A stretch of DNA of 26,024 bases from Chromera velia. Taxonomy: Eukaryota > Sar > Chromeraceae. Below the pieces are notes generated by a model. It was given only the letters and a program-made list of their open reading frames with translations. It was not told the DNA's origin and ran no database searches. Position 1 is the first letter of the stretch. Each line of letters opens with the position of its first letter. Positions 1-9,748 of this stretch are shown in pieces. Made by a program: the position numbers and the translations under genes. The stretch lies in the NCBI GenBank assembly GCA_018398765.1, contig JAHBMJ010001086.1:5375-31398 (forward strand), given 5' to 3'.

Positions 1-1933
1 ACACTGGGTGGTCAGACAGCTGGGTCCCCCCCTCCTTCGGGACCCCCTACAAAGACCCCGACAACCCCTCCGGCTTTGGAGACAAGGACACCAAGTTCGA
101 CTCGAAGGACCCTGCCGCGGCTCTGGGGTATGAAGTCCCCTACAAGTTTAAGGTCGTAGACGATCCAATATCAGTCAGCGGGTGAGTGAGTGGGTGAGTG
201 GGTAAGTGAGTGAGTGAGTGAGTAAGTGAGTGAGTGAGTAAGGAAGGTAGGGGGTGTTGAATTCAGATTGCTGGCAGTTCTAAGACTGCGAGAGAAAGAG
301 GAAAGGGGGGACACCGAAACACGCAAGCAGGATGATTGACCAGCCGACAGCGTGTATGTGAAAGAGACTGAGAGAGGATCAGGGACACAGATGTTGAGAA
401 AGTAGTTGAGGGGGGCAGATGTATTTCGAGTGCCCAAGAAATCTGGAGATGCTGAGTACGTCTATTTGGGAGACGGCCACACAACTCGCATCTCTCACAT
501 TCTGGCTAACTTGCTTCCTCCTCCTATGCCCCAGGATCCCGCGTTCCCCACTCTTCGCTGTCTCCCCACCCCCTCTCTGTCTATCCATTCATTCAGGCAC
601 AAGGGCAACCCACGGCCTCTGAGCAAAGACGGCAGTGCCCAGACGACCTACACGGACTTTGTAGGGAACAGATTCCCGACACTTGAGACAAGCGAGGCAC
701 ATGTCTACTTCAAAGTCAGCTGTCAATGCTGGAAGGCAGGCAGCTTTCAAAGAGGGAGTGGGAAGAAGAAAACACACAGCTTCAATTGAAAAAATGACAG
801 ACAAAAAAGAAAGTCCAACTGTAATCGCCTGGCCTTTCACGAAACTCCTTCTTCTCCATGACCGAGCAATTTGATACAGATGCGAGACGCGCACCCATCT
901 TTCCTGTGGATGCCTTGTTGTGCCCCCCGTCAGAACTCACCCCACCCGATCCCAAATCGCTTCCCCCTCCCTGCAGGACACAGGCTTCGACAGATTTGCC
1001 CCTCGCGTGTTTCCCATCAAGTTGCCCATGGCGCGGTGAGTCGAGGGGAGCCGGGGAGGGGGGCGGTGGAGAGGGAAGGGAGGGAGGGAGGGAGGGAGGG
1101 AGGGAGGGAGGTAAAATTGGTCAAAGAACAAAGAATGAATGATTGTCTGCAGTAATGAGCAAAGACCCAAAAGCAGCGACAAGGAGATCGATGAATGAGA
1201 TGGATGCGCCCCAAGACAGTGTGTCTGTTTGCAATTGGCAGTGAATTCCGGACTCTTTCTCCGTTTGCTGATTCCTTCTCTGCGGCTTTTAATTGGAACC
1301 AGGTCTGTCCGTCTGTTTCTGCACCTCTCCCGGCTCGTCTGTGCATGCAGGCGACTGGATCCCCTTCGACGCGAGTACATTCACTTTCTCCACACATTAG
1401 ACCCCCAAAGGTTCACTGTGGAGAAAATTGCAGAGAGATATGGGTAGGGGGGGGGCTGTTTGCATGGGGTTGGACGATTACTTACTTCCTTGCTTGCTTG
1501 CTGGCTGGCTGGCCCCGGATCTGCTTGGGACAATGTAGCTGGCTTCTTTTTTTTTTTGTAGAGGAAGACAGTGGAGAGGAAGGCAAGTGGCTGTCTCAGA
1601 AGGCACATGCATACCAACGATATTCTGGGGCCTTCTTTTTCTTTTGTTGGATTCTGACTGCTCCTCTCTGATTGTCTGTCTGCCTCATTATACTTGCATC
1701 TTCTCCCTACCCACATCCCCCCTTCCCTCGTTCTGCGCACGCACGAGCGCCCCTTTTGTGGATTCTGCATTCACACGAGCGTCCCTGTTGTCCTGTCTTC
1801 CTCTGTGCAGACTTCGGCAAGGAACTGTGAAGAGGGTGATAAATGAGTTTGGAGTCAAGTTGTGGTACAGACAGGCAGGGTCAGTTGACTCTATGTGGAC
1901 CTGCAGGGGGTCCTCTACATGACATACATGCAG

Positions 1934-1998
<65 letters not shown>

Positions 1999-3725
1999 TT
2001 GTCCTTCCCATTCCTGCCTGCCTGCCTGCCATCGGAAGGTCCCCTGCTTCACAGCCGTCTTTTGTTCCCTTTGTTTCTATGCCACCTCTCCTTCTCTACC
2101 TGACATCGAAGTTACCGTTGCGACAACGTGCCACAAATGCGAGTTGGTCAATCTGATGGAAGTCGGTTGTCTGATTGTTTTTACGACTCCTCTCGTGTTC
2201 TGCTGTTCTTCAGAATTCCCTATCAGAGACGGCTGGCAAAGAAAGAGGGAGTGATGAGAGCGAAGGAAGATGCGTACTCGAAGATAGTCGGTCAGTCAGT
2301 CACTCTGTCAAAGCATGCTCAGCTTCTGCAGACCCGCGTCAGCTTGTCGATTTTAGCAGCGTTGGAATTCAGCAGAGAATTGGACAGTTCCGGGTCCCAA
2401 ACGTAAATGCAGTACCGAAGAGGGAGAAGAGTCTTCTCGTTTCCTGTCCATGTAGAGAAAGAAGCTCTGTTCTTTGCATTGTCCTTTAGACGCTCTGATA
2501 GGTAGATGCACGCATGCGAAAACACACGCAAACCAACAAACAAGCAAGCACGCAAGAAAGAGAGACAGACGAAACAAAGACGGACCGAAAGAGAGATGGA
2601 AAGAAAGATAAACAGACACAAAGAAGGAAGAAGGGATGGCAGGGAGAGAGAAAGGAAAGAAGGGAGGAAGGACGCAAGGAAGAAGAGAGAGAGGAAGGGA
2701 AGGAAGGGGGCAACGGCAGGCGGCAGACAGAAAGGACGAAAGAGAAAGAAAGGGGAAAAGGCCACCTCTATTCACATTGGCTTTGCTAGACACATTGCTT
2801 GACTTTTTTCTACTGAACTTGAAGAATGCCGCACAGATCATCACAATGCTATCGTAGGCACACATTGCAAAGAGGGGATGGATGGATAAGGTATTGGATT
2901 GCATCTCCATCTGAAGTCTAGTACTCTAAACGTTTATGACTTTCTGACCCTTCATGCAAGCCTGCCTGCCTGCAGGGTATTCGGACAGGGGGGATGCGGA
3001 CGAGAAGGTGAAGCGAGGGGGTAGTGAGGATGTCGGTGAGGAGTGGGAGGGTTGGAAGGCGACCATGGACTGGGTCAAGAGGCAGTGCGTAGAAGTGGAG
3101 GCGCTCTCAGCATTCCCGCTGCCGTCAACAAGGTCAGAGAGAGGGAGGCCTCGCATGTGAAGTTTTTTCCATTTTTTTTGTATGCATTCAGCGTCTGGGT
3201 CATTTATTTATTGGGTGCACTACACTAAGGGTGGTCGGCCTTTCTGGTGTTCCGGGGTTCACGATTGTGTTTTTTTTTTCGTTCCCCGGGATGGGAATTG
3301 GGAAATGTTGGGTTTTGGTGAAGTGAAGGGTACAAAGCTTTCGGAGGAAGTATGAAGCGGGGTTGATTGATGGTGGGGCGTCTGAGGAAATTGATTAGCA
3401 GGGCAATGTGCTGATGCTTTTGCATCCCTAATTCATCACTTCTGCCCTGGTCCTTGCACAGAGCTGCAAGTCACGTCTTTGTTCCTCTGAGACGCGACCT
3501 TCAGATGTTTCACGCAGAAAACATGCTTACAGGTAGAGTCTAAAACATTTTGAAAAAGTCGAAAAGGTGTCCTTTCAAGTTGCATCCATGTTGAGTGAAT
3601 ATGCGTGACTGCATCCATGCAGGGATCCGATGCCCAAACAGGTCGATGTGGATGTGGTAGTAAAGAATACAGGCAAGACGAAAGTGATGAACTGGATCAA
3701 TCCAAGAGAACGCGTCGTCTTCTAA
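1..3725 (+). CDS. Eight-exon gene, 5' partial; possible mitochondrial ribosomal protein (Bot1/mS45-like)
   Basis: Exons assembled by eye: <1-181, 597-660, 977-1035, 1351-1443, 1811-1879, 2214-2290, 2976-3132 and 3623-3725 (TAA stop). All seven junctions keep one reading frame and have GT...AG introns, giving about 268 residues; the start lies upstream of the window. The middle, exons 4-5, reads ...RREYIHFLHTLDPQRF, then TVEKIAERYGLRQGTVKRVI, a helix-turn-helix-like pattern. From memory this resembles the Bot1/mS45 group of mitochondrial small-subunit ribosomal proteins, in which a 'kaYglsl.RVkaIl' segment recurs. A basic stretch (YQRRLAKKEG) follows, and the protein ends in NWINPRERVVF. The conserved-looking short exons and consistent phases make the gene real; the family name is tentative. 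No transit peptide can be judged because the N-terminus is missing. Confidence 0.7.
182..241 (+). repeat. (GTGA)n-like microsatellite starting at a 5' splice site
   Basis: The first intron of the 5'-partial gene begins with GTGAGT and immediately continues as degenerate GTGA/GTAA tetramers for about 60 bases. Many frames of this tract repeat the donor consensus itself. Confidence 0.85.
1072..1111 (+). repeat. (GGGA)n G-rich microsatellite in intron 3
   Basis: Repeated GGGA units lie shortly after the donor GTGAGT at 1036. Runs of three G separated by single A could form a G-quadruplex in the transcribed (+) strand RNA; that is inference. Confidence 0.8.
1931..1992 (+). repeat. Compound (CT)n(GT)n dinucleotide repeat
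   Basis: An uninterrupted CT run is followed directly by a GT run inside the fifth intron of the 5'-partial gene. Long reading frames of Ser-Leu or Cys-Val across it are repeat artefacts. Confidence 0.95.
2520..2760 (+). repeat. Purine-rich GA/GAAA low-complexity tract
   Basis: About 240 bases almost free of pyrimidines on the + strand, made of degenerate GAAAGA/GGAAGG units, lie inside the 685-bp intron 2291-2975. Reading frames on either strand are extremely biased in composition (Arg/Lys/Glu one way, Ser/Leu/Phe the other) and are not genes. Confidence 0.85.
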
Positions 3726-4076
3726 TCATTCTCATAATATGTGGGACTTGTATGTGCAAACATGATGTTAGGGATTTTGGATTTGTTGCTAAATTTGTTG
3801 TAGCGTCAAGCTTTTCGAATTCTCACTAGCTAAAGGGGAGGGAGGTCGGAAGAGGGTTACTTGGCATAACTTGGCACTGATGAAGGCTAGGATGAAGGCT
3901 AGGATGCGGGGGCGACCTCTATAAGACAAAACGGCGATAGTGCTCTAGGGCACCACTAATCACTAATCACTAAACTAATCACTAATCACTATGTATGCTA
4001 AGGGTAGCTGAGGGCGCCTCCCAGGGTGGGTTCGATCTACAAAAATTTAAATGTTGGTGATTTATAGTGATTTATA
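3726..4076. other. Intergenic stretch with short tandem repeats
   Basis: No gene is seen. It holds two copies of a 12-bp unit (GATGAAGGCTAG) at 3879-3902 and a CACTAAT-type heptamer array at 3954-3990, then AT-rich sequence up to the inverted-repeat element. GC content falls sharply relative to the upstream gene. Confidence 0.6.
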
Positions 4077-4889
4077 CACTTAGACTTTAAGAGTTACCCG
4101 GATAGCGCAGTAATTTTAGGGTCCACGACGTACCCCCTAAAGTTACTGTACTCTAGTAACTTCAACAGTTGCCCTAAAGTTTAATACTGGAAAAAAGTAG
4201 AAAGGTTATGCTATCATATAATGATCAAACTCTTTTATGCTCTTTTATTTTATGATCAAGCACCCACGGTTTATGTGAGTTCTTACTCTGACACCTGCTA
4301 CAGAAGATATAGTAATTCACGTTCTTGTACGTGAAAGACACAACACTCTTCTTGGGTGCCCCTAGGTACCCTATACTTCTTCACAAAGACATCGACAGGA
4401 AGGATGATGAAATCCTCATGAGTGAAACCGCCATCTTCATAGTCCATATATGAATCCACCCCTTTACGGAAGCGAATGCGGACTACTTTCTTGTACAGAA
4501 GTTGTTCTCTAGAGTTGTTCTTCATCAGTTATACTCTCTGCTTCAAATCACTGGACCAATAAGAGAGTATTATATATATATATATAGTGTCTTATGCGCT
4601 GTTTTGGGGTTACTACAGGCTTAAACTCGGTACACACTTTTACCTGCAGAGAAAGAGACGGGGAAACAGGAACTATAACGGTTATAATCACGCGGGGACG
4701 CGCCGCGCGCGGGAACGGCCCCAAAAAGTCTTTGAACGTGATCTAGCTAGAAAAGAGTTACATTACGGGAACTTGACCCCTGTAACAGGCTAAAAGAAGC
4801 CGTCGGTTTGGTAACCAGTAAAAAGTTACGTAATTCTAGTAACCCAATTTTTTGGCAAAAGTCCTTTAGTAACTCTTAAGGTCCAAGTG
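4077..4889. mobile_element. Inverted-repeat DNA transposon (MITE-like), 813 bp
   Basis: The left end, CACTTAGACTTTAAGAGTTAC (4077-4097), is the reverse complement of 4869-4889 at 19 of 21 positions. Each end is flanked by TA (4075-4076 and 4890-4891), the target duplication expected of Tc1/mariner-type elements that start CACT/CAGT. The hexamer AGTTAC or its complement recurs near both ends, as transposase-binding subterminal repeats often do. No transposase is visible, so it would be non-autonomous. The only open frame of note is 75 codons on the minus strand. The element is AT-rich and includes a short (TA)n run near 4567-4586. Confidence 0.65.
4298..4525 (-). CDS. Short hypothetical ORF inside the 813-bp transposon
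   Basis: Seventy-five codons from ATG to TAG on the minus strand, with balanced composition (for example KKVVRIRFRKG and YMDYEDGGFTHEDFIILP) unlike the repeat-derived frames elsewhere. I recognise no family. Its position wholly inside the inverted-repeat element suggests either a remnant of the element's own gene or chance in AT-rich DNA. No promoter or splice evidence is visible. Confidence 0.25.
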   Translation of the reverse strand: MKNNSREQLLYKKVVRIRFRKGVDSYMDYEDGGFTHEDFIILPVDVFVKKYRVPRGTQEECCVFHVQERELLYLL

Positions 4890-4908
4890 TAGTAATTACA
4901 GAAAAAGG

Positions 4909-5559
4909 ATGTGCCAGTTCTGTCGAGGGTGGTTGGGAATCGAGGTGGTGGAAGATGAAATCCATCTGGTGACAGAATGTCCTATTTTTGACAGAGAGAG
5001 AGCAGAGATGTTCAGAAAGATAGAAGAGAAATGGGACAGCAAGATGGAAGAAAAAGCCAGAAAGGCAGCCACAGAAAGAGAAGGGCTCAACAGAGAAGAG
5101 GGAAAAAGGGACAACTCGACGCTTTTCTGTTTTCTGTTGAATGAATGTCATGCCGGAGTGGATGAGTTTTTGGGATGGGCGTTATTCAGACGGAGGGTGT
5201 TTGAGGAGTGTCCAGGATGGTACGGATACATAGAGGGAGACGCTCTGGCAGCCAGACATGCAGGAATCACCGGAAAGCAGCGGGCGATCGAGAGACTAAC
5301 AAAAGAATATGAGGAGATAATTAATAACTTAGAGACGACCAAAGGAGCATTAGGGTGGGGAAGGAGGGAGCCGCAGAAGAAGATTGATAAAGCAAATAAA
5401 AAGAGCGAGGAAGCCCAAATCACATGCCGTTTCAGATCGATTTTCAGGCCGGAAAGCCAACGCGGATCCAGAGCCGTAGCTCGAACAACGAACAATCATG
5501 CAGCAGCGGCTAGGGCAACAGACTCTGGCGGGCCCCGAAGGCGGGGTTTGATACCTTAG
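4909..5559 (+). pseudogene. LINE non-LTR retrotransposon, C-terminal piece of the reverse-transcriptase ORF
   Basis: Open frame to a TAG at 5557. Near its start is C-x2-C-x13-H-x4-C (CQFC... then EIHLVTEC), the zinc-binding C-terminal motif that follows the reverse transcriptase in many LINEs; the rest is charged (R/K/E-rich). No polymerase core (YADD) is present, so the copy is 5'-truncated, as is usual for LINEs after incomplete reverse transcription. The frame stays open upstream until just inside the neighbouring 813-bp element, so the first ATG is not necessarily a real start. It cannot be autonomous. Confidence 0.65.
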
Positions 5560-5635
5560 CTTAGGCTGGGGAACGCCTCGCCCTGCTAGCTCTGGCGACA
5601 GATAGACATAGCGGGAAGGCCCTAGGGCGGAACAT

Positions 5636-5689
5636 ATCAATCAATCAATCAATCAATATCAATCAATCAATCAATCAATAAATCAATTT
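5636..5689 (+). repeat. (TCAA)n tetranucleotide tail
   Basis: Near-perfect TCAA units with one ATATC interruption, ending in AAATCAATTT. Read as the LINE 3' tail because it follows the LINE ORF stop by about 75 bp in the same orientation. Confidence 0.9.
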
Positions 5690-7493
5690 AGAACGTCTAA
5701 TGCATCATCTATAGTAGCTCTGAAATAGCAGCTCTACTAACCTCTACTGCATGTATTGTGTTCCGTGGGTAGTACTTTTTTAAATAATTTCTAATAGTTA
5801 AAAAATCTAAAAGATTGAGAAACGTCGGAAAGAACAAGAAATAATAATTTTTTTATAATAGGATACTATTCTAGAATAGTGATCCAAATCCGGTTCACTC
5901 TGGAGTTTGGAACAATTACTACTCTGACAGGTAACAAAAGAAGCCGCCCGATAGATGCTTAGCTGAGGGAGAGGTAGCTTGATAGGTGGCGCGTGTGATC
6001 AACGGCCATGCGGCCCGGCCGGGTCGGATATCATGCCCGCGATTCTAGCTGACACAGGCGTAGCCGGGCCGCGATCAGGGAGTCTTGCATGCGCGCGCAA
6101 GTCGAGCAGCAAAAAAAAAGGCCGGACACGCGCAGGTGTGCAATTGCGTGTCACAAGCGGATACCCTGGACATTAATTTGTGTCCATTCTATGCGTGCCT
6201 AGGTGTGCGAGACCAGTCTAAGACCATCTCCCCCTTTCACTGACCATCCCGCCTGAGCATGAGGTGGGGGCGTCTCCCTAGCCAAGCAAGAGCAAACAAC
6301 ACATGCTGTTGCTACCTATCCGTTTACTCGTTGCTTTGTTTTCTAACAGCTTTTCTACTCATCTCTCACACACACTTTCTCGCTACCGGAGTGTTGCATG
6401 GATTGACAGAAGTCCAGGCACCGTAGTCAGATACAGTCAGTCAGTCCGTATGGAGCGTGAAAGAAACAGAGCATGCAGATGAACAATGCATGAATGAGTG
6501 CGTACATTCTCTGCATCCACGCACGCAGAGGGCGCCAGGCGGCGGCGGCGTCCCCCCCCTCCACGGCGCACGCTCGTTGGTCGGGGCCGGCCCAGGTCCT
6601 GTATGAAGGCCAGGGTTCAAGGCCTGCAGAAAAGAAAAAGAAAGTCAAACCATACAAATGGACACAAATTAATGTCCAGGGTATCGTCACCTCTAAACCC
6701 TAAACCCGAATTTTCTCAAAATGACTATTTTTCTCTTCTGACGGGAAAAACGCGAAGACGGGGGCAAATGGTTACCCAGCCTACCTATTGAGTTCATGAC
6801 CCAGTTGTGCTCTCTCCTTGCTTGCCTTCCCTTCTGCTTGCTCTCTCTGGCTTATTCGTAAGAGGCTTTCTGGTGCCACCCCCGGAGTGCGACTGAAATG
6901 GGTACCCTTCCACAATTTTTCTGAGATCAGCAAAGAACAGCCCGTGCACTTCCTTTTCCCTCCCACCTGTTTTACCTTTCATCACTCTCTGCTGCCATGC
7001 CTTTCTTTTTGCGCCCCTCTGTCTCTTCACAAAAACAAACATCAGCAGATACAAAAACATACAAATTCCCTTCCTCACCTCTTTTGCTCCTCATACCCAT
7101 CACATTCTTTTCTCTTTTTACAGGCACCCTGGGACCTATGCAATGAAACAGACACACGCTCGTGTAGAGAAGCACACACACATTTCCCCTTCTTGTGTTC
7201 CCTTCTTGCCTCGCCTGCTACTCTTACTGACAGAAAGACTCAATTCTCATTGCAGTTTTCCTCCCCATTGCTTTTTTCTACATGCATGCGCCCTATGAAG
7301 GTACCCAAAACAGCGGTATTTCAAGCTCAATTGAGGCGGGTAATCTTCGGAAAATATATGCGACCTCTGCTCAATATTCCAAATTTGCAGTCATCTGCTC
7401 TCCAGGAGAATTGTGCAAAGACCGACCCACGCACCCACTCACCAACCCATCTACCTACCTACCCAAAAGAAAGAAAAGAAAGAAAAGAAAGAA

Positions 7494-7528
<35 letters not shown>

Positions 7529-7754
7529 CGAAGGAAAGGAAGGAAAAGGAAGGACAAAAAGGGAACAAACGAGAATTGAGGACCGCAAAAGACAGGAAGC
7601 AGGGAAGAGAATCAGAAAGAAAGAGTGACGCAGAGACCCAATTCTTTATGAATAGTCAAAAAAAGCAACAAAATAAAACAATGAAGCAAATGAAGAAAGC
7701 GATCAAACAAACAAACAGAGCAAGCCGGCCTCTCACCTGAGGGAAAAAAATCAG
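5690..7754. other. Gene-free stretch with repeats
   Basis: No convincing coding sequence. 5690-5960 is AT-rich and includes a 16-bp perfect palindrome at 5865-5880. 5985-6130 is GC-rich. A two-unit telomere-like TAAACCCTAAACCC lies at 6694-6707. 7455-7530 is an (AAAG)n microsatellite, followed by a purine-rich tail to about 7640. The 253-codon frame at 6818-7579 ends in repeat-encoded Lys/Glu/Arg and shows no domain-like sequence, so I do not call it. Confidence 0.6.
7455..7530 (+). repeat. (AAAG)n microsatellite
   Basis: AAGAAAG/AAAG units in tandem, blending downstream into degenerate purine-rich sequence. Confidence 0.9.
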
Positions 7755-8963
7755 TCAGGAGCCCGCTACAGACCGCGCCCTGTTCGGACTTTCCTGAGGC
7801 GACAAAAGTCTCTTGGTGGCCACTTGCCTCAGCAGAGCAAGCTCATCGAACACTGTCCACTCTTCACGCACACGTCCTTCAATAATACGGAAATGGCTGC
7901 TTCCCAAAATATACACAGACGCTCCGGAGGCCCCGCCGAGGACCTTTGAATCTCCCGAGTGCTCTGCCACTAACGTCCATCTGATCGCTGCGTCCACAGC
8001 GCCTGTGTGGATATTCAGGAAAGGGACACACGCGACGTGGTCGACTGCAATGCGAATGTCAGTCAAACCAGACTGAAAATCACGGAGATACTCTGAGAGC
8101 TCAACCGTTCCATACAGCTCACGACCTGCCGTCAGATGGGCAGTCACCCGAAAGTCGTAGAAGCTGCCGATCTTGTCATGCTCCTGTTTCTGCCACAAGG
8201 TGCAGAACAACGCACGGGCAAGTGCGGCAGGATCGTCTGTAGGCTTCGCGGGGGGTACTGTGATGCTCATGTCAATGGCCTGTTGTCGCACTCGCTCTCT
8301 TTCGGGCTCAAGAAATACCAGAAGGTTCGTGCCCCCCTCGCTCAAATCCTTCTTGGCCTGTTTCAACGCAACTTCCTCCGGTTTGAACCCGAGGGTCGTG
8401 ACAAGCAAGTGGTTGTCTCGCATCAACCACTCCTCGACCACTTTGTTCTCTGTACAGACGCAATCTGCAACCGTGCGAATGCGGGCGCGCACCCCCGTGG
8501 GAGGGCCGAACTCCGACTCCCCCAAATTCGTCATGCGACTCACAATCAAGTGAGACGAGTAGTACACGACCTTCTCGCCACTCTTGTCGTATTCGTTCTC
8601 GACAGACCACACCACGTTCTCACCGTCTAACGTGCGGTCAGGAAAGGCTTCGAGTGTCTGCCATGTATTTTTCACGACCGCCTCTGCTCCCTGAATATCA
8701 CCCGCCATGGTGTGAATGGCACACTCGGTGGAGTAATAATCCCTGCACAGGTCCACTTTTTTCTCATGCCAAATCCAGTAGGTGATGCGGAGAATGAAGT
8801 CTACTATGTCAACGAAGGTTTCATCAAAGCCGGGCATCGGCATGCACCTGGGTTTCTTCGGGTTCAGCACACAGCAGATGTCAGTGCTGTACGCCTGGGT
8901 CACCTGCGACACGTCCAGGACATCAGTCAGTTTGACGCGCTTTGTCGTGTGGCTATCTGTCAT
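7755..8963 (-). CDS. Tandem SnoaL/NTF2-like domain protein, intronless, bacterial-type
   Basis: A single 402-codon exon. I chose the ATG at 8963, in an AAAAAAATGA context with A at -3; an in-frame ATG at 8993 would add ten residues. The product carries two cone-fold SnoaL-like domains. Numbering from the upstream ATG, domain 1 spans roughly residues 60-200, with RITYWIWHEK, AFPDR, the GPPTG turn and VADC...VVEEWLMRDN. Domain 2 spans roughly 255-395 and ends GRVREEWTVFDELALLRQV. Tandem proteins with these motifs are common in proteobacteria; the fold binds small hydrophobic ligands or acts as a cyclase or isomerase, but substrates are mostly unknown. The lack of introns, unlike its multi-exon neighbours, is compatible with horizontal acquisition. 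The low-complexity C-terminal tail probably lies outside the fold. No targeting peptide is obvious, suggesting a cytosolic protein. It is divergent from the clpP gene. Confidence 0.82.
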   Translation of the reverse strand: MTDSHTTKRVKLTDVLDVSQVTQAYSTDICCVLNPKKPRCMPMPGFDETFVDIVDFILRITYWIWHEKKVDLCRDYYSTECAIHTMAGDIQGAEAVVKNTWQTLEAFPDRTLDGENVVWSVENEYDKSGEKVVYYSSHLIVSRMTNLGESEFGPPTGVRARIRTVADCVCTENKVVEEWLMRDNHLLVTTLGFKPEEVALKQAKKDLSEGGTNLLVFLEPERERVRQQAIDMSITVPPAKPTDDPAALARALFCTLWQKQEHDKIGSFYDFRVTAHLTAGRELYGTVELSEYLRDFQSGLTDIRIAVDHVACVPFLNIHTGAVDAAIRWTLVAEHSGDSKVLGGASGASVYILGSSHFRIIEGRVREEWTVFDELALLRQVATKRLLSPQESPNRARSVAGS

Positions 8964-8993
8964 TTTTTTGTGAATAATTCTCAAGGGAAACAC

Positions 8994-9748
8994 GACGAGT
9001 CCGTCCTGCGACGATCCGTCTGAAAAGGTGGAAGCACCAAGTCGGAAGTCTCGATCAGACTCTTACCCGTGCTGCGAAAGAAAGAGAGGTTAAGGCCGGC
9101 CGGATCGAACAGCCAGAATTGAACATTGGATGCACTTGCTCTCGCTGTGTCACGTTGTGCAGACTGTGAGGATGTGGTATGGTATTAATACACGTACACT
9201 CATAGATGTCAGAGAGGGCCGAGATTTGGGATGATTTGGGTGAGCCGATGCATGGAGACGCGCGGCCCTCTCAGGGGCTTTCGGATCCGGGGCCATGTGC
9301 CGAGGAGCGCGCCGCCAATGCGCCGCCACCACGCTCAGTGCATGGGAGACGTCCTACATTTGTGAGAAAAAGAGAGTTCGAGAACAATTGATAGGAACAG
9401 TAAGCCGAAGCACAGAAGAACTGCAGTGTAGCTTGTGTACGAGTGTTCTCCTCCTGATCTGTGTTTTGGGTCAATAGTCCGCTTCTGACCTCCAGCTCTT
9501 GATCGACAAGTTCTTGGCTGCAGGGAGACGGACAGTTTGAAAATTCTGCAGTTCGTGGTCCCTCCTTTCCTTTTCTGCCCGTGACTCTTGTGGCAACCCC
9601 AGTAGATCTTGAGGGCTGAAGAAACTTGGCTGTCTTGCAGTCTGGCGGCATCGACTTCTTCCGGCCAAAAATTTTGTTTTCCTTTGGAGGAGCAAGCGCT
9701 CTCTGTTGGGCTGTTGACGGCGGAAAAGTTTGTTGCAGTTTAGTTATC
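8994..9748. promoter_or_regulatory. Shared upstream region of the divergent SnoaL and clpP genes
   Basis: No gene is seen. The stretch must contain both promoters, but I recognise no TATA box or repeated motif strong enough to place one. An in-frame ATG at 9626 would extend clpP by 41 codons; I treat it as 5' leader because it would bury the signal peptide. Confidence 0.4.

Larger units (their letters stand above)
4900..5689 (+). mobile_element. 5'-truncated LINE 3' end with (TCAA)n tail
   Basis: Made of the truncated ORF, an approximately 75-bp 3' untranslated stretch (5560-5635), and a tail of TCAA tetramers at 5636-5689 in place of poly(A). Short-microsatellite 3' tails are known for several LINE clades. 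The left border lies at the right end of the 813-bp inverted-repeat element; I could not find a target-site duplication, so the exact start is uncertain. Confidence 0.6.

Noticed and set aside
2319-2910. Minus-strand frames rich in Ser/Leu/Phe
   Set aside because: Complement of a purine-rich low-complexity intron tract.
4004-4039. tRNA-like A-box and B-box words (TAGCTGAGGGC, GGTTCGATCT)
   Set aside because: They are only about 15 bases apart and no cloverleaf can be drawn, so neither a tRNA nor a convincing SINE head.
6694-6707. Two telomere-like CCCTAAA units
   Set aside because: Too short to claim an interstitial telomere; could be chance.
6818-7579. 253-codon open frame on the + strand
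   Set aside because: Ends in repeat-encoded Lys/Glu/Arg, has no domain-like sequence, and its upstream part has intron-like pyrimidine runs.
9626-9748. Upstream in-frame ATG for clpP
   Set aside because: Would place 41 residues ahead of a well-formed signal peptide.
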